From an uncultured Lachnospiraceae bacterium (GTDB lineage Bacteria > Bacillota > Clostridia > Lachnospirales > Lachnospiraceae), in contig CAJTRL010000101.1 in assembly GCA_910578715.1 (NCBI GenBank), positions 1 through 6,797 on the forward strand: 6,797 nucleotides of DNA, in the 5' to 3' direction. Positions 4,447 to 6,797 of the stretch are shown here, in pieces. Position 1 is the stretch's first letter. Every line of letters begins with the position of its first letter. The translations under genes were made by a program, and so were the position numbers. A model generated the notes under the pieces. The model was not told the DNA's origin, did no database searches, and worked only from the letters and a program-made list of their open reading frames with translations.

Positions 4447-4695
4447 TTATTTCTCCCGATAATCTTCAGAGCTGTTATATTTTGTTACATATTTTCTATA
4501 ATATTCCTCTTTTTCTTTTTGGATGGATGTCCTGTCCAGACCTTGTTTTTTATCTGTCAAATGCCGGTAAGTATCATGAAAATCCTGGACGGAATTAATA
4601 TTTCTGGTCTTTTCCCGGTTCTTTTTCAATTTTATAAAAGTATATACATATACAACGGCCACAAACAAAATCAGCAAGATAGCTACTTTACCCAT
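4447..4695 (-). CDS. Small single-span membrane protein of unknown function
   Basis: An 82-residue protein with an N-terminal hydrophobic segment (KVAILLILFVAVVYVYTFI, 3-21) followed by the basic run KLKKNREKTR, consistent with an inner-membrane anchor and a cytoplasmic tail by the positive-inside rule. The remaining 55 residues are very polar, rich in Lys, Glu, Asp and Tyr, with no cysteine or recognisable motif. I cannot name its family. GGAGACAGGTGA directly precedes the ATG. The gene sits 20 bases after dtd and three bases before the glycosyltransferase start, and its last codons carry the GGGAG binding site of the glycosyltransferase, so the three are very likely one transcript. A role in envelope biology is a guess from this position. 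Confidence 0.8.
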   Translation of the reverse strand: MGKVAILLILFVAVVYVYTFIKLKKNREKTRNINSVQDFHDTYRHLTDKKQGLDRTSIQKEKEEYYRKYVTKYNSSEDYREK

Positions 4696-4715
4696 TCACC
4701 TGTCTCCTTTTAAAT

Positions 4716-5162
4716 TCAGAGTTCCTCCGAGTCCAGCATGATTGTAAAAGGACCGTCATTGACCAGCGAAACTTTCATTTCTGCGCCAAATACGCCCTGC
4801 TGCACAATGGGGACTGTTTTTTTACATGCTTCAACAATATATTTATATAAAGAATCCGCCATATCCGGCTTGCCCGCACCGGTAAAAGAAGGTCTGTTGC
4901 CGTGCCTGCAGTCCGCATAAAGGGTAAACTGCGATATCAATAACAGGCTGCCATTTACGGCAGCCAGATTTAAATTTGTCTTTCCCATCTCATCTTCAAA
5001 GATGCGAAGATTCAGCAATTTATGAATCATTTTATCCGCAGTTTCCTGGGTGTCCTCCTGGCTGACGCCGATAAAAACCAGAAATCCCTTCCGAATCTGT
5101 CCGACAATTTCGGATTCCACCTCTACTGCCGCTTCTGTTACTCTTTGTACTAAAAATTTCAT
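4716..5162 (-). CDS. dtd: D-aminoacyl-tRNA deacylase
   Basis: This 148-residue cytoplasmic enzyme hydrolyses the ester of D-amino acids wrongly attached to tRNA (and Gly from tRNA-Ala), a chirality proofreading step. The family start MKFLVQRV is present, as are SQFTLYAD (77-84) and RPSF (90-93), and NDGPFT (135-140) supplies the Gly-cisPro pair (G137-P138) that acts across the dimer interface. Length is close to the 145 residues of E. coli Dtd. The ATG at 5162 is chosen over one 12 bases upstream because the conserved N-terminus begins there and GGGAAT lies about six bases before it, although this is a weak binding site. Its 79-base gap from the transporter gene contains two hairpins and a short upstream reading frame. 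It is a housekeeping gene and probably anchors this part as chromosome. Identification is secure. Confidence 0.96.
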   Translation of the reverse strand: MKFLVQRVTEAAVEVESEIVGQIRKGFLVFIGVSQEDTQETADKMIHKLLNLRIFEDEMGKTNLNLAAVNGSLLLISQFTLYADCRHGNRPSFTGAGKPDMADSLYKYIVEACKKTVPIVQQGVFGAEMKVSLVNDGPFTIMLDSEEL

Positions 5163-5176
5163 TTTTATTCCCATCT

Positions 5177-5192
5177 GTCTGCTTTAGCAGAC
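5177..5192. repeat. Dyad GTCTGCT-TT-AGCAGAC in the dtd leader
   Basis: Perfect 7-bp arms with a 2-base centre lie about 15 bases upstream of the dtd start. In RNA only a strained hairpin could form, so a DNA-binding dyad or part of the reading frame that crosses it are equally possible. Confidence 0.6.
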
Positions 5193-5206
5193 GCTCAAAA
5201 TCAATA

Positions 5207-5227
5207 GTTGAAAGATTTTCTTTCAAC
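5207..5227 (-). repeat. Hairpin in the dtd leader
   Basis: On the minus strand GTTGAAAG pairs over 8 bases with CTTTCAAC across a 5-base AAAAT loop. It directly follows the AGGAGAAAGG sequence after the transporter stop codon and covers the possible TTG start at 5226. No T tract follows, so it is not a terminator. Confidence 0.6.
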
Positions 5228-5241
5228 CTTTCTCCTGATTC

Positions 5242-6582
5242 TCAGTCTTTCTTTCCTGTAAATTTTTCCTTTAATGTGTCCAGAATACCTTTTGCACGTT
5301 TGTTTACATGGGCGCCGGAAACCTTCTTTTTCTTTTTAACCGGCACATATTCCACAAAAGCATTTTCTTCCGTAATGGAACCGACCATCAGATAGGGCTG
5401 TGTTTCCGTCGGAAGCTCTTTTTTGGCAAGCTGCCTGTTCACGAGCGCTTTAAAGCCCGCATAGAGTACCGCAAATATCGGAACGCCCACAACCATGCCG
5501 AGCACACCGAACAGACCGCCGAATATCGTGATGGAAAAAATAACCCAGAAACCGGATAATCCGGTGGAATCGCCCAGAATCTTCGGCCCCAGTATATTTC
5601 CGTCAAACTGTTGAATAATTAATATTAAAATCACAAAATACAGACATTGCAGCGGATTTACCATCAGAATCAGTAATGCGCTTGGAATCGCACCGAGCCA
5701 GGGGCCGAAAAATGGGATAACGTTGGTTACACCGATAATCACGCTGACCAGAATCGCATATGGCGTACCGATAACGCTCGTGCATGCAAAGCAGATGATG
5801 CCGATGATAATGGAATCCACAATCTTTCCGCTGATAAAACCGCTGAATGTGGAATGAATAAAACGAACATTTGATACCACCTGGTTCGCCGTCGGCGCAT
5901 CAAAAAAAGCGTAAACAATTTTCTTGGCTTGTCCGGCGAAAGTTTCTTTACTGCCGAGTATATAGATAGAAATAATAAAACCAATGATAAAATTCCACAT
6001 AGCCTTGAAAAATCCGATTACCCCGGTGGAAAGGGAAATCAACAGGGAATTGACTCTCGGAAGCACTGTCTTATTCAGAAAGTCGGTAAGCATCGTGGAC
6101 GACTTATTAAACAAATCGTTGACGATGCCTTCCAGCTCCGGATTATTTTCTAAAAGACCGGCCGCCCAGGCGGTCAGATTGCTGACATACATAGGGAACT
6201 GAAAAATAATGCTCTGGATGCTTCGAATCAGTTCCGGAATAATCATTGAGAAAAACTCATACGCAACGACAAAAATAACGACGAGGGTAATCAGGATAGA
6301 AAAAGCCCGGATTCTTTTATCGCTTTTTTTCGTTTCAGGCACTTTGCTTTTCTCATATAAAGGCCGCACCAGTTTCCGTTCAATCGCATTCAGAACCGGA
6401 GTCATCAGGTAAGCCAGAATCAGTCCGTCGATAATCGGCATGGAAATTTTAATAAAAGAACTGACCGCATTAGACAGGCTTTCATTGTGAAAAAGAATGT
6501 AATAAAAAAGGATTCCGGCGATGATGGAAAAAGCACCGACCAGCCCCCAGTATAAATATTTTTTATCAAATCGGAATTTCAT
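5242..6582 (-). CDS. AI-2E family transporter (UPF0118 membrane protein)
   Basis: A 446-residue polytopic membrane protein of the AI-2E/TqsA family. Likely membrane segments are near residues 12-31, 45-65, 93-116, 182-210, 256-280, 281-305, 311-325 and 345-380. A large loop at about 117-180 sits between the third and fourth, as in the family. Signature sequences are NVIPFFGPWLGAIPSALL (287-304) and DGNILGPKILGDSTGLSGFW (327-346), followed by GGLFGVLGMVVGVPIFAV. The C-terminal tail (about 385-446) is cytoplasmic and very basic (VKKKKK, KEKFTGKKD), longer than in many members. Substrate is uncertain: some members export autoinducer-2, others move cations, and many are unassigned. It is the first gene of the minus-strand run. 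The stop codon TGA at 5242 is followed within a few bases by AGGAGAAAGG, so translation could continue into the dtd leader. The ATG start has GGGG about eight bases upstream, a moderate binding site. Confidence 0.93.
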   Translation of the reverse strand: MKFRFDKKYLYWGLVGAFSIIAGILFYYILFHNESLSNAVSSFIKISMPIIDGLILAYLMTPVLNAIERKLVRPLYEKSKVPETKKSDKRIRAFSILITLVVIFVVAYEFFSMIIPELIRSIQSIIFQFPMYVSNLTAWAAGLLENNPELEGIVNDLFNKSSTMLTDFLNKTVLPRVNSLLISLSTGVIGFFKAMWNFIIGFIISIYILGSKETFAGQAKKIVYAFFDAPTANQVVSNVRFIHSTFSGFISGKIVDSIIIGIICFACTSVIGTPYAILVSVIIGVTNVIPFFGPWLGAIPSALLILMVNPLQCLYFVILILIIQQFDGNILGPKILGDSTGLSGFWVIFSITIFGGLFGVLGMVVGVPIFAVLYAGFKALVNRQLAKKELPTETQPYLMVGSITEENAFVEYVPVKKKKKVSGAHVNKRAKGILDTLKEKFTGKKD

Positions 6583-6638
6583 AACCTAAGCCCCGCTTTA
6601 TTATCCTTTCTACTTGGTTTATATACTCATTATAATTC

Positions 6639-6647
6639 AGTATACCA
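6639..6647 (-). promoter_or_regulatory. Extended -10 promoter candidate for the AI-2E transporter operon
   Basis: On the minus strand TGG-TATACT carries the TGn extended -10 element, which can work without a good -35; none is seen at the expected position. A second hexamer TATAAT lies just downstream at 6629-6634. The predicted leader is about 50 bases. Confidence 0.45.
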
Positions 6648-6754
6648 TTTTTTTCTGAAACTGTATTTCTTTTTTCTGATTTTTTTTGATTTTTCTAAAA
6701 ATATTAGTTTTAAACTTTTTTCAGAAAAACATATAAAAATACCGCAATTCCTTG

Positions 6755-6790
6755 TATAATGGAACAGGAAACAAATATTCGGAAAGGAAT
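6755..6790 (+). promoter_or_regulatory. Divergent plus-strand promoter and ribosome binding site of a gene beyond the window
   Basis: A perfect TATAAT (6755-6760) is followed 20 bases later by GGAAAGGA (6781-6788), a plausible binding site with the start codon outside the window. There is no consensus -35 17 bases upstream (TATAAA at 6732-6737). Confidence 0.4.
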
Positions 6791-6797
6791 TTCCCCC

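Noticed and set aside
4117..4598. Plus-strand frames opposite the glycosyltransferase and the small membrane protein
   Set aside because: They are shadows of coding sequence on the other strand, have no binding sites and show no protein-family features.
5177..5227. Terminator between the transporter gene and dtd
   Set aside because: Neither hairpin is followed by a T tract on the minus strand, so read-through into dtd is expected.

Overview
The window looks like chromosomal DNA of a low-to-mid-GC, gut-type Firmicute, most likely in or near the Lachnospiraceae (Clostridia). This is inferred from the gene families, the strong AGGAGG-type ribosome binding sites and the AT-rich promoters; no taxonomic marker gene is present. 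All recognised genes except one small regulator lie on the minus strand.

The left part (about 1-2600) is a very AT-rich mobility module. It holds a 65-residue acidic protein of unknown function (minus) and a 66-residue XRE-type helix-turn-helix regulator (plus). These two diverge from a compact promoter pair that carries a small palindrome. A strong terminator then separates the regulator from a convergent MobV/Pre-type relaxase. Upstream of the relaxase start is an 800-bp gene-free stretch. It holds a 10-bp inverted repeat that closely resembles MobV nic sites (putative oriT), a second nic-like sequence of a different type, two plus-strand terminator-like hairpins, and an unusual set of nested inverted repeats (2222-2583). 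No integrase, replication protein or coupling protein is visible, so this is probably one end of an integrated mobilizable element or plasmid-derived segment that relies on a helper conjugation system.

The right part (about 2600-6600) looks like a chromosomal minus-strand gene run. From upstream to downstream it is: an AI-2E family (UPF0118) membrane transporter, D-aminoacyl-tRNA deacylase (dtd), a small single-span membrane protein, a family-4 type glycosyltransferase broken by a frameshift, and a MNT nucleotidyltransferase/HEPN pair whose genes overlap by 16 bases (a MntA/HepT-like toxin-antitoxin type module). The MNT/HEPN pair sits exactly between the housekeeping-like run and the mobility module, so it may be accessory cargo or a boundary marker.

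The last 215 bases carry a likely promoter for the transporter and a probable divergent plus-strand promoter whose gene lies outside the window. The least explained sequence is the structured, gene-free 2160-2590 region. All hairpins were found by eye, without energy calculation.
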